Assembly (NCBI GenBank): GCA_950022655.1
Contig: OX465582.1
Location: 91,355,801-91,419,800 of the forward strand
Length of the DNA: 64,000 nt
Reading direction: 5' to 3'
Origin: Alentia gelatinosa
Lineage: Eukaryota; Annelida; Polychaeta; Phyllodocida; Polynoidae
Shown in pieces: positions 10,546-19,400 of this stretch. Under the pieces are notes generated by a model. The model did no database searches, had not been told where the DNA came from, and saw nothing but the letters and a program-made list of their open reading frames with translations. Position numbers and translations under genes: made by a program. Within the stretch, counting starts at the first letter, position 1, and each line of letters starts with the position of its first letter.

Positions 10546-10605
10546 AAAATTATTGATCACACACATCCCACTGCCAACGGCATTGGGATGTATGTGATTA
10601 ATAAT
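10546..10605. repeat. Hairpin (inverted repeat about 23 bp)
   Basis: ATTATTGATCACACACATCC and its near-inverse GGGATGTATGTGATTAATAA flank CACTGCCAACGGCAT. The arrangement closely parallels the hairpin at 37497-37545 (arms ATTGATCAGATACATCCCT), suggesting a shared element class. Confidence 0.6.
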
Positions 10606-10649
10606 TTCACCGCATGTTTTTGACGCACAAAGAGAGTAAGCCAGCTCCC

Positions 10650-10960
10650 TACCCCTAATTTAAAATACCATACGCTTAACATTGAGTTTTCGTATGCTAC
10701 ACTGCCTGGCATACAGAGTTTTATACGCCACTAGTGGCATACAGAATTTTTATCACATAATATTCGAAAATCGAGGAGACAGGGTAGGATAAAATCAAAA
10801 CCTGATTCGTTTTAATCTTGGCCACCGCATGCCACTCCTGGAGTTATGGCTCTGGACTTCACTCGGCTTCGCCTCGTGAAATCACTATGCCAAACTCCAG
10901 GAGTGGCATACGGTGGCCAAGATTAAAACTCATCCAGTTCTACGATAATACGCCATAAAC
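10650..10960 (+). mobile_element. HT-b tail+hairpin element, copy 1
   Basis: The tail opens with CCTACCCCTAATTTAAAATA and closes with GGGTAGGATAAAATC (about 10783-10797). The hairpin module arms TTTTAATCTTGGCCACCGCA and the inverse GGTGGCCAAGATTAAAACTC enclose CACTCGGCTTCGCCTCGTG (10861-10879). The tail word GTATGCTAC / GGCATACAG parallels the hairpin word CATGCCACTCC / GTGGCATACGG. Ends near CTACGATAATAC. Confidence 0.7.
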
Positions 10961-11164
10961 CCAGAGACATTTCTCAGAGAGTGTTTATTAAATGTTTTTA
11001 ATCAGTGATCATTTCTATACATCCCGTCTCTGTAAATATACATTGGGAATGTAATTGTAACTATTGTTCTCTTTTAACGAGCATCTACACTTTGGAAAGG
11101 ATATATCAAATAGAATGTGTAGATTATATCACAAATCCATCAACTCCTGATTTTGAATTGAAGG
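10961..11164. other. Spacer between two inverted HT-b copies
   Basis: About 200 bp of AT-rich sequence lying between HT-b copies in opposite orientation. It has no frame or motif of note. Together with the arms it could form the loop of an 820-bp foldback. Confidence 0.4.
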
Positions 11165-11472
11165 TGGTATTATCGTAAAACTGGATGAGTTTTAATCTTG
11201 GTCACTGTATGCCATGACTGGAGTTTGGCATAGTGACTTCATGAGGCGAAGCCGAGTGAAGTCCAGAGCAAAACTCCAGGAGTGGCATGCAGTGCCCAAG
11301 ATTAAAACAAATCAGGTTTTGATTTTATCCTATCCTGTCTTCTCGATTTTTTAATATTACGTGATAATAATTCTGTATGCCACTAGTGGCATATAAAACT
11401 CTGTATGCCTGTCTGCGTGGTATACGGAAACTCAATGTTAAGCCTATGGTATTTTATATTAGGGGTAGGATA
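11165..11472 (-). mobile_element. HT-b tail+hairpin element, copy 2 (inverted)
   Basis: Mirror orientation of 10650-10960: begins GGTATTATCGTAAAACTGGA, hairpin core TTCATGAGGCGAAGCCGAGT, and ends with the tail TTAGGGGTAGGATAA (about 11458-11472). The tail contains CCATTAGGCTTAACAT-type sequence (here read in reverse as CAATGTTAAGCCTATGG), common to families a and b. Confidence 0.7.
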
Positions 11473-12035
11473 ATTAATAATACTTGTTGCCTATGCATGA
11501 GTCTTAACACAATGTTTCGGCCAATGTTGGCCTTCTTCAGGTGTACATAGTCTCCTCCTACAAGCACTGAAGTACATTTGCGGAGCACAATCCTTGTGTT
11601 TCTATAGTTTCTACATTATATCTTCTTTGGTGTGCTCCTGTTCTTCATTTTTGGAGATCAGTGAATATATGAAAAAGCATAGTAATAACCACCAGATATG
11701 CCCAAAACTTGAATATATTATAAGGGAGTGTCACAGCTTCTGGGAAAAGTAACTTTTGATTCCCGGGATTTTAATATTTAGCATGATAACACCTAGTGTG
11801 TAGTTTTCTTTAGTTTTATCCAGCATTTTCACTGATTTTCATATTTCCATTGATTATTGCATCATGAGAAAGCTTTGTATCAGATTAAAGCTGATAATGG
11901 TTTTGATAGGATGCAGGAAATCGCTTTTTGATACAATTATTGTTAAAGGATTTACAGCTGACTATGTAAACAAACTGGAAAAGCTTTCTTCATTGAAAGA
12001 TGTGAATAAAAGCGTATAAAAAAATAGAAAAAAGG
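11473..12035. other. No gene seen; possible retroelement 3' remnant
   Basis: Positions 11512-11542 contain TTTCGGCCAATGTTGGCC and CTTCTTCAGG. The reverse-strand reading CCTGAAGAAGGCCAACATTG resembles the 3' flank often found after Penelope-like element coding regions. No conserved reverse transcriptase frame accompanies it, so this is only a hint. The remainder shows nothing. Confidence 0.2.
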
Positions 12036-12272
12036 ACCGATAATGCTCCATAATTTCACGAGTCGAAGACGAGTGACATTACGGAGCCAACAAAATAAGT
12101 GGCATGAATAAGCTCAAACTCAAACGAGTGGCGTCTAGATTTTATCCTACCCTGTTTCCATATTTTTTCAGTATCAGAAAGTAGTGGCATAAACAACACT
12201 TTATGTCACTACCCGTGACATAAACAAATCCCATGTTAAGCCTATGGCGTTTTTTATTAGGGGTAGGATAAA
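12036..12272. mobile_element. HT-b element, copy 4 (left arm truncated)
   Basis: The core TTTCACGAGTCGAAGACGAG is followed by AACAAAATAAGTGGCATGAA, the tail opening TTTTATCCTACCCTGTTTCC and the tail closing TTAGGGGTAGGATAAATA. It is nearly identical over its length to 39125-39345, which has the missing left arm. Confidence 0.65.
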
Positions 12273-12299
12273 TATATATATATATATATATACCTTTGC

Positions 12300-12650
12300 A
12301 ACTACTTCTATTTCCATGTGCATAGAACGAGTGCCGTAGACGTTCACTTGTATATAAACGATGCGTTGCGTGTATGTCATTTATTATACGGTCGAGATCC
12401 AGTCCATCTCATTTATTCGCACATCACCTATGCGTGCTCCTCCCGTGCGCCAGTGTATTACCGCGAAGCACCGAATGAAAAACGTGGTCTGCCTACCACC
12501 ACCAGACAAATCTCGTACCGCCGGAAGTCCAGTTATCGTCTGCGCAACATTCACCGCCGCGCATGCGTCAGTTTTATGTTATAGACCGGAAGTAAAAAAG
12601 GCCAATCGGCGTCCCCTCACGTCGTATACGGATACGAGGCAACTCTGATT
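12300..12650. promoter_or_regulatory. CpG-rich promoter-like region
   Basis: Unlike its AT-rich surroundings, this stretch is dense in CpG. It contains CCGCCGGAAGTCC and ACCGGAAGT (ETS type), CCGCGCATGCGTCAG (NRF1 type) and GGCCAATCGGCG (inverted CCAAT context) between about 12516 and 12612. Overlapping + frames of 88 and 95 codons are probably CpG by-products. This could be the promoter or first exon of an unrecognised gene; no downstream exon could be tied to it. Confidence 0.3.
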
Positions 12651-13020
12651 TGGTCAATCAACAGTGGTACAGTGCAGGGGGTAGGGTGGGAATCGATCTG
12701 GGGACTTGGCCAGTTGTGTGACCAACACGATCGATGGGGTACTGAGGTAGGTTTTTTCTGTAACCCGTGCGTGGGCGTTTGTTTGGGATGCTGTACTCTC
12801 TGTCTACTTTAACGCCCCCGCAGTTTTTGTCAGGAGCTTCTTCACTCTCCCAGCAGATCTTTTGAGGCACTAGCGCTGATCTCTGCCTCAACCCAGTGGT
12901 TACTTGATTGAAAGAATCCTCAAGGATTATCGTCTCACATTTTACTTCGAGTCAGATGGTGTGTGAGGTTACCGTGCTCCATCAGCTATAACATTGCAAG
13001 CAAAGCTCTATCAATTGATT
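12651..13020. other. No gene identified
   Basis: A 77-codon minus frame (12658-12891) is open but unlike any family I recognise. CTCTCCCAGCAGATCTTTTG near 12856 resembles words at 14030-14050 and 42676-42710, suggesting a short dispersed repeat. Confidence 0.25.
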
Positions 13021-13024
13021 ACTA

Positions 13025-13150
13025 GACCGATGGCACCACGGACCGATGGCACCTGGACGAATAGCACCTCTTCGGACTGATGGCAACATTTTTCCCAGAC
13101 CAATGGCACCACTACCCAGACTGATGGCACCACTCACTGAGACTGATGGT
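13025..13150 (+). repeat. Array of GATGGCACC words, left arm
   Basis: Seven spaced copies of a word like GGACCGATGGCACC, with variants CTGATGGCACC and CCAATGGCACC. The right arm at 13432-13558 carries the same words inverted, so the locus is symmetric around 13150-13430. Confidence 0.75.
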
Positions 13151-13314
13151 TATTGCCAGGTTATACTGTCTACACCACTTTTCAACTACCGGGTATATTA
13201 TATTCGCATATAGGAAAATGTTTCTTATGATTAAACTAAAATAACAAATTTAAAAAATTACTGGCTCTGGCCCCCACGACGCCGCTGCCGGGGTCCTGGC
13301 CGGCCACCTGCGGA

Positions 13315-13420
13315 CCCTAACCCTTTCCCTAACCCTACCCTACCCCTTGCCGACCCTATCCCTAACCCTAACCCTAACACTAACCCTATTCTTATTCCTA
13401 TCCCTAACCTATCCCTAACA
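13315..13420 (+). repeat. Degenerate telomere-like CCCTAA tract
   Basis: CCCTAACCCTAACCCTAA-type sequence with many CCCTAT, CCCTAC and ATTCCTAT variants. It lies between two inverted short-word arrays and next to a GC-rich patch (13262-13315). Divergence argues against a recent chromosome end; it is interstitial. Confidence 0.75.
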
Positions 13421-13431
13421 TTCATCAAACT

Positions 13432-13558
13432 TAGGTGCTGCCATCAGTCTAGACAAGTGGTGCCATCAGTCCAGGCATGGGTGCCATCAGTCCAGGTAAA
13501 ACTGAAAAGGGGTGCCATTAGTCCAGGTTCCATCGGTCCATGGTGCCATCGGTCCAGT
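13432..13558 (-). repeat. Array of GGTGCCATC words, right arm
   Basis: About six copies of GGTGCCATCAGTCC or GGTGCCATCGGTCC, the inverse of the left-arm word at 13025-13150. Word spacing is irregular, so this is not a simple tandem satellite. Confidence 0.75.
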
Positions 13559-13560
13559 TA

Positions 13561-14473
13561 CCAACCCAGTGACGTCATTTCAGATTCAAAACAAGGCATC
13601 CGTCAAAAGTTATGAAACTCAAACAACTCACATATTATGACCCAGGAAATATAGGAATTGTTAAATGAGCTTCAGAGACAATCCAATTGTGTCTTTTTCA
13701 GCTTTAAACCACTTTATAATGTCAATCCACATTTGATCAGACTGTCCCCTCAAGTGAGCACATGTGTCATCTTGACAAACTAAACCCTGCAACACATGAG
13801 CTGCTTTCCACTGAAGAAAGTAATCCCTATGACTATGTCTGATTTGACATAAAATAACAGAAATGAGTGTATATCATTTACCATATAGATATGTGCATCT
13901 CTATTTACGAATAAACCACAAAATACTCCCCTAAGCATTAGGATTTTAATATCTTTCAAAAATTGGCATATGTACCAGATTTTGGCCCAAACAGGCAGGT
14001 TGGGGCAGAGATACAAGCGGCCAGGAAGTATCTCTGCTGGGAGAGTGGAGCTTCTTCAGTGGCGATCTCTTGGCCCATGCTACATGGAATTTCGAGTTCC
14101 CGTCCCTTTTACCATCTCGGTATATATACTCGACATGAATTCCACGGTAGACATGACACAGGAAACCTGTAAAAAGCATCAAGATATATTACATATGCAT
14201 ACATTTTCTTGCACTTAAAATGTCTTTGAGTGAGAGAAATCAGTAACAACACTTCAACCTAAATTTTGCATATCACATCAAGTACTTCCTTCACAGAGAT
14301 CTCCCCACCTCTACTACCCCTGTGATGATAAATGCAGTAGATAAAAGTGTTCAGAAATGCAAAACTCAAACTAAACAAAATGTACTAAGCACTCATTGTG
14401 ATATCTGGACTTGAATCTGCCTATCTGGTGTTCTTTTGTAATTCTGTCATAATGGAAATGTCGAGCGTAAGGC
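13561..14473. other. No gene established; one exon-like minus frame
   Basis: On the minus strand, 13970-14170 is open and preceded by TTTTTACAG at about 14171, a plausible acceptor. It reads a basic, tyrosine-containing peptide that I do not recognise. No donor or neighbouring exon supports it. The remainder is AT-rich with no repeat boundary. Confidence 0.2.
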
Positions 14474-14690
14474 CCTGCAAGCGCCAGTGCTGATTCTGGT
14501 ACCGATAGACCTTATGATTGACTTCCTGATTGGAATAAAATTTCATCGGGAGGTCAGACGAAATCGTGGTTGTGGACCATGTTTCTACGATTGAGTCTAC
14601 GATAGCCCACCATTTGATGCCAACACACTACGATCAGAAACACCAATCGTAGGCCTCCCGATAAGATCCAAAATCATTTGAGTACGTTAC
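14474..14690. mobile_element. MITE family M, partial copy
   Basis: Shares TAAAATTTCATCGGGAGG and GTGGACCATGTTTCTACGAT with the complete family M element at 34440-34866. The right terminus is missing after CCTCCCGATAAGATCC. Confidence 0.6.
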
Positions 14691-14711
14691 AATATATTAC
14701 AGAGGAAAACG

Positions 14712-14955
14712 AACACATAGCAATTCACAGGGCGAAGCTGCGTGAATTACGTAAAGATTCTAATGAGATGGGATTGAGCTCTGACTGTAAATTTTTGAAT
14801 AGGTTTCTGAATTTATCTCATCATTCACATTTATTAAAGAGCTAACATTTGTGACATAATCCCCCATAGAGTACTTGTTCTAAATAGGCGGCGTTGGACA
14901 CGAGTTCCCAATGTTAAGTCTTTGTGGGAAAAAACACCAGGGGTGAGATACATAT
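14712..14955. mobile_element. HT-a related element, degenerate
   Basis: A core remnant AATTCACAGGGCGAAGCTGC is followed by a tail opening TTTATCTCATCATTCACA and closing ACCAGGGGTGAGATA (about 14936-14950). The tail contains GAGTTCCCAATGTTAAGTCT, the framework sequence common to HT-a and HT-b. Relatives lie at 31260-31425 and 41100-41345. Confidence 0.55.
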
Positions 14956-14983
14956 ATAAAACTAGTAACACCCTTTGCATCTT

Positions 14984-15230
14984 TTAATGCATATCGGACA
15001 ATTTGGCTTGAAAATTTAAACCCATATCATTTTCCTGAGAATTGAATATAATGATCTCTTAATGTTATGGACCACATTTAAAAATCGGGGGTCACCGTGC
15101 TCGTTTTTCACTTAGAGATCAATATTATGATAATTTTAAAATAGAAAATAGAAATTCTAAAAAGTTTTTTTTCACATAATGAAACCCGTGTCATTTTCCT
15201 CGAACATTTACGGAACATAGTAGATGTAGT
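14984..15230 (+). mobile_element. Family D element, 5' part
   Basis: Begins AATGCATATCGGACAATTTG and runs in order with the complete family D copies through CATTTTCCTCGAACATT to about 15228. There it is cut by family F sequence (AAAACGCCACAG). Confidence 0.6.
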
Positions 15231-15440
15231 AAAACGCCACAGTGCATACAGAAGGGTAAACAAGCGTTGACGAAAGTAGATAAACATAATAGAACGTTAA
15301 CGTAAACAAAAAGATATGTTCCCAATCCACAGCCTACGCGTAGTGCCCATAGCCTCAAATACGTAGTAAAAACGTCAGAATTTACGCCAGTATGACTGGA
15401 TTACGTAGTCAAATAAAAAGCGTACGTTGCACCTCCCGAT
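15230..15440 (+). mobile_element. Family F element, 3' portion
   Basis: Contains AAGCGTTGACGAAAGTAGAT, TACGTAGTAAAAACG and TTTACGCCAGTATGACTGGA, matching the right half of the complete family F element at 44965-45461. A further fragment with the same closing words lies at 15655-15830. Confidence 0.55.
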
Positions 15441-15658
15441 ACAAAACCAAAAATCAAAATAGCGTCGGAAGGTCCCCTAATATCGGGGCAGTTGCCAAGT
15501 TTCTGCGATTAGACACCGATATAAACCCCATACAATGCGTGGTGGATTGGCATGTCTAGACATATGTCTACGATTTTGCACCTTCCCGATATGTCTCCGT
15601 TATTTGCTTTTTGCATCGGGGCCTTATCGGTAGGTAGTAGGTGGACGCCAGGCCTTAC
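15436..15658. mobile_element. MITE family L, copy 2
   Basis: From CCTCCCGATACAAAACC to GTAGGTGGACGCCAGGCCTT. Internally it carries GGCATGTCTAGACATATGTC as in the full copy 49371-49661, which is in the opposite orientation. It lies between two family F fragments that it may have split. Confidence 0.65.
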
Positions 15659-15830
15659 TGATACGTAGAAGAAATACCAAAATTTACGGCAGTGTGACTG
15701 GATTACGTAGTCAAATAAAAAAGAATTGAATTTCAGTAGTTTATACGCGTAACTTGTGTCCTTACTGATACGTAGAGGAAACGCCAGAATTTACACCAGT
15801 GTAACTGGAGCATTAGATAGCATACTCAGC
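15655..15830 (+). mobile_element. Family F fragments
   Basis: Repeated CTTACTGATACGTAGA and TTTACnnCAGTGTnACTGGA words show one or two tandem fragments of family F on the right side of the family L insertion. Confidence 0.45.
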
Positions 15831-16135
15831 TATTTCTTGTTTTGTAGGGGTTTAAAATCGACAGCTGCACTACTTGTCGAGGCAGGTAGTTTATCTCACC
15901 GGGTATTAGTTACATCATCTACTAAGTACTTTGCAACAGTGACTTTGCAGCTGGAACTATCAAATAGAATCGCGCCTACGTGTTTCTCTGCGATAGGATC
16001 GCAATTAAATTTGCTTTCTTCGCATTTACAGAATGTGTCCTTTTATCTGGTAGATACTCAATATTCCTTCGCGGATTAGCACGTAATCCTCCCTCAAATC
16101 CCCTGTTATCGTCCTCTCCTTTACCGCCACGTCTT
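15831..16135. other. No gene seen
   Basis: Part of a 107-codon + frame (15756-16079) passes through here. The frame starts within repeat sequence and has no recognisable motif, so I do not call it a gene. Confidence 0.3.
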
Positions 16136-16912
16136 ATGCCGGGGACACACCAAGCGAGTAACGGCAGCGATCACCAGAATCGTCAACACAAATTTGCGTG
16201 TATGTGCGATATTATTTCATACTTATATCTGCTACTGATAATTTAGCATCTCAGGGCCCCGTTGCTCCTGTTTTTGTGGTATCACTAGCTATAACCGGAT
16301 CGCAATTTCATTTTTACGATTACTTTAACGATCCGACTGAAAAAGCGTTGCTCCCGTAATATTGGATCGTATCGCTATATTTCCGCGGTATCACTAATTT
16401 TTACGATGCGATAGCGATACAACAATTCAGGGACATACATTGAATGAGACAGGGGAAGATTCATTAGTTCTTTAATTAAATACAGATGGCATTACAGTTA
16501 AAAGTGGCCTGACACCTTGTGTCGTGGATTGCTATTTCCTATAGGTAGGAGAACAAAGGACAGGGGTTGGTGGTGCCACCATGGCTCGTTATTTGAAATA
16601 TCAGATAAGGCTGCACTTAACCCACAGCGATACGATCCGCAGTGCTGTGAATGTCCGTGTACAAAATATTGCTAAAAGCTGTATTTTACGCGACGATGCG
16701 CCTATGCGATTACGACGCGATCCACAAAATTTCAGGAGCAACGTTTAGGCCCTCGGATCGCTAGTCTGCGATCCGCAATTCTATCGTAAACCTGGAGCAA
16801 CGGGGCCCTGACGCAATAATCAGGTGAAATAACGAAATAATAATACGCTATTTTGTGTTGGCGATTCCGGAAATCGCCGTGTTACTCGCTTGGTGTGTCT
16901 CCAGCATTAGGC
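16136..16912. mobile_element. Family G TIR element containing a nested insertion
   Basis: Inverted ends ATGCCGGGGACACACCAAGC and GCTTGGTGTGTCTCCAGCAT, with subterminal GCAGCGATC and AACACAAA words. Its middle is interrupted by 16252-16810. Removing that leaves about 220 bp, matching the uninterrupted tandem neighbour 16918-17142. A third copy lies at 27311-27553. Confidence 0.75.
16252..16810. mobile_element. hAT-like MITE, 559 bp, nested
   Basis: Termini CAGGGCCCCGTTGCTCC and the inverse GGAGCAACGGGGCCCTG. CAGGG...CCCTG ends are typical of hAT-superfamily elements. The interior is dense in GCGATACGATCC-type words in both orientations. A clear 8-bp target duplication was not found (left TTAGCATCT, right ACGCAATAA), so the hAT assignment rests on the termini alone. 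Confidence 0.6.
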
Positions 16913-16917
16913 CGATG

Positions 16918-17142
16918 ATACCGGGGACACACCAAGCGAGTGAAGGCAGCGATCTCAGGAATCGTCAACACAAAATGGCATGCATGTGATATATCATTTC
17001 ATAGGAATATCTCCTGCCTATAATCTAGCATCTTGGAAGCAATGATCAGGTGAAATATGAAATGATAGCTCACATATAGGCCATTTTGTGTTGGCGATTA
17101 CGGAACTTACTGCGTTTCTTGCTTGGTGTGTCTCCGGCTTTA
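16918..17142. mobile_element. Family G TIR element, intact copy
   Basis: From TACCGGGGACACACCAAGCG to TTGGTGTGTCTCCGGCTTTA. Internal AATCTAGCATCTTGG shows what the interrupted site in the neighbouring copy (AATTTAGCATCT) looked like before the hAT-like insertion. The two copies are only a few bases apart in direct order. Confidence 0.75.
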
Positions 17143-17424
17143 GACAGTGACACCTACCCTCGGTTCTTACCGACCCCATCGGTGATCAGTCGATTTCTTA
17201 AACCTTTAAGACAGCGAAACGCCGATTCTTCCCAGTAACATCTTTGCTCGACAGATCTGTTGGGTCGGTCAAAATCGGAGAACTTTATGTCGCTGTAGGC
17301 ACTTAAAAGACCCGATCATTATCAGGTCGGGCATTACTAGCATGGGGGTAATGACCGATTCTGCCCTTAAAATTGTACCTGTACGCACTTCCCGACTGTT
17401 CCAGATTCTGAGTAGGCCTTAGCC
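17143..17424. other. No gene seen
   Basis: CpG-containing sequence with ACCGAC / GTCGGT words in both orientations and a right end GAGTAGGCCTTA, suggesting another degenerate palindromic element. No partner copy was seen in the window. Confidence 0.3.
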
Positions 17425-18483
17425 TGACGGGTCTCCCCCCACATTCCCTGATAATCTGAATTCCCATGCTCACGCTCTCCCCCCACATTCCCTGATAATC
17501 TGAATTCTCACTCCCACATCCCTCTCTCCCCACATTCCCTGATAATCTGAATTCCCACGCCCACGCTCTCCCCCCCCCCCATTCCCTCATAATCTGAATT
17601 CTCACTCCCACCCTTCTCCCCCCACATTCCCTGATAATCTGAATTTCCATGCTCACGCTCTCCCCCCACATTCCCTCATAATCTGAATTCTCACTCCCAC
17701 CCCTCTCTCCCCGCATTCCCTGATAATCTGAATTCCCATGCTCACGCTCTCCCCCCACATTCCCTGATAATCTGAATTCTCACTCCCACCCCTCTCCGCC
17801 CACATTCCCGCATAATCTGACTTCTCACGCCCACCCTTCTCCCCCCACATTCCCTGATAATCTGAATTCTCACGCCCACACTCTCCCCCCTGAATCTGAA
17901 TTCTTACTCCCATGCTCTCCCCTCACATTCCCTGATAATCTGAATTCTCACTCCCACCCTTCTCCCCCCACATTCTCTGATAATCTGAATTCCCATGCTC
18001 ACGCTCTCCCCCCTCATTCCCTCATAATCTGAATTCTCACTCCCACATCCCTCTCTCCCCACATTCCCTGATAATCTAAATTCTCACGCTTACCCTTCTC
18101 CCCCCACATTCCTTGATAATTGGAATTCTCACACCCACACTCTCATCCCACATTCCCTGATAATCTGAACTCTCACACCCACACTCTTATCCCACATTCT
18201 CTTATATTCTGAATCTTTGTAAACACCCACCCCTCTCCCCCCACATTCCCTGATAATCTTAATTCTCACTCCCATGCCCTCCCCCCACATTCCCTGATAT
18301 TCTGAATCATTACTCCCACACTCTCCCCCCACATTCCCTGATAATCTTAATTCTCACGCCCACGCCCTCCCCCCACATTCCCTGATATTCTGAATCATTA
18401 CTCCCACACTCTCCCCCCACATTCCCTGATAATCTTAATTCCCACGCCCACGCTCTCCCCCCGCATTCCCTGATAATCTGAAT
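17425..18483. repeat. Minisatellite, 44-47 bp units
   Basis: About 22-24 imperfect units marked by CCCCACATTCCCTGATAATC followed by TGAATTC, then CCATGCTCACGCTC or TCACTCCCACCC. Unit length alternates between about 44 and 47 bp, and variants such as GATATTCTGAATCATTACTC cluster at 18290-18410. One strand is strongly C-rich. The minus-strand frames of 67-151 codons are repeat by-products. Confidence 0.9.
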
Positions 18484-18755
18484 GTAGCGTGTTTGCAATC
18501 TGAGATAAACGACATCACGGCAGACCAAACATCGGCTGTGCACGCCTCCTATTGAATGAACCACTGTTCCCACAGCTAATTCTATTTCTCCACGTTTATG
18601 TTCCTCCCCCAATTCCACAGAGAGGAAACAGGTGGCTGGCAGATCTCATTGGCGGTGCTATTCCTGGATGCAGAATGGACACTCTGCAGTATAAAGGATG
18701 GTCCTGCGATCACATGCTGTTTCAGCCAACTAGGATGTATGGTATAACCTAGTAC
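18484..18755. other. No gene seen
   Basis: Short frames on both strands only. The TATAAAGGATGG word at 18690 is isolated. Nothing else is recognisable. Confidence 0.25.
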
Positions 18756-18812
18756 GGTGAAACCCCGCTTCAGTGATACCCCGCTTAAAGGGGACACCCC
18801 GCATTAAAGGGA
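18756..18812. mobile_element. pogo-like MITE fragment
   Basis: GTGAAACCCCGCTTCAGTGA and GGGGACACCCCGCATTAAAG match the left half of the CAGTAGAACCCC-ended family. The right terminus is absent, replaced by family D sequence. Confidence 0.5.
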
Positions 18813-19110
18813 CAATTTGCCTTGAAAATGAAAACCCATGTCAATTTCCGGGAAGTTGAACCTGATGATCTTCAAGTGTTATAGAACACATACTTAACTT
18901 AAAAATCGTTTTTCCTCTGATCAATATCATAATAATTTTATAAAAGAATATTTAGAGATGCTAAAAAGTTGTTTTTCACATAGTTAAAACCCATGTCACT
19001 TTCCTCAAACTTTCACAGAATAAAGTAGATGTATAGTACTGCACATTTAAGTTTTTAAGTTGATAGGTCACCGTCCTTATCTATGAAAGAATTGAAGAAA
19101 ACCATATTTC
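18797..19110 (+). mobile_element. Family D element, partial
   Basis: From GGGACAATTTGCCTTGAAAA through AAAACCCATGTCAC to GGTCACCGTCC and GAAGAAAACCATATTT. Ordered as in 40641-41096. The 3' end is cut by the family P repeat. Confidence 0.6.
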
Positions 19111-19119
19111 TATGTAAAT

Positions 19120-19400
19120 CAAAGTCGCAGTCACCACCGGCACGAACAATATCATTACTGCACTCCCAGCAGCGGACAGTATTGAAAGACAAATGCGGGT
19201 AAGTATCGAATAGATAAGTAATAGATAAGCACTTACCTTCTTCAGATGGCCTTCCCATAGAAATTAGCATGGTGACATAGTATTTCTTTAGCATTACTCA
19301 TTTGTACATGTTCCCATTTATCATAATCCAGAATTTTTTGAAGCTAGTAATAGAACATCAGTGTCCTTCAGCAACCAAGTCAAAATATTACATTTTTCCA
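19120..19400 (+). repeat. Dispersed repeat family P, left part (interrupted)
   Basis: Carries TGCACTCCCAGCAGCGGACA, ACAAATGCGGGTAAGTATCG and CTTCTTCAGATGGCCTTCCC, shared with 50560-50875. It continues at 21042-21205 on the far side of the CACTG-ended element, showing that the element split this repeat. Confidence 0.65.

Noticed and set aside
13315..13420. True telomere or chromosome end
   Set aside because: The tract is short, highly degenerate and flanked by ordinary sequence on both sides.
15756..16246. 107- and 88-codon frames as an exon
   Set aside because: They start in family F repeat sequence and end in family G. No domain was recognised.
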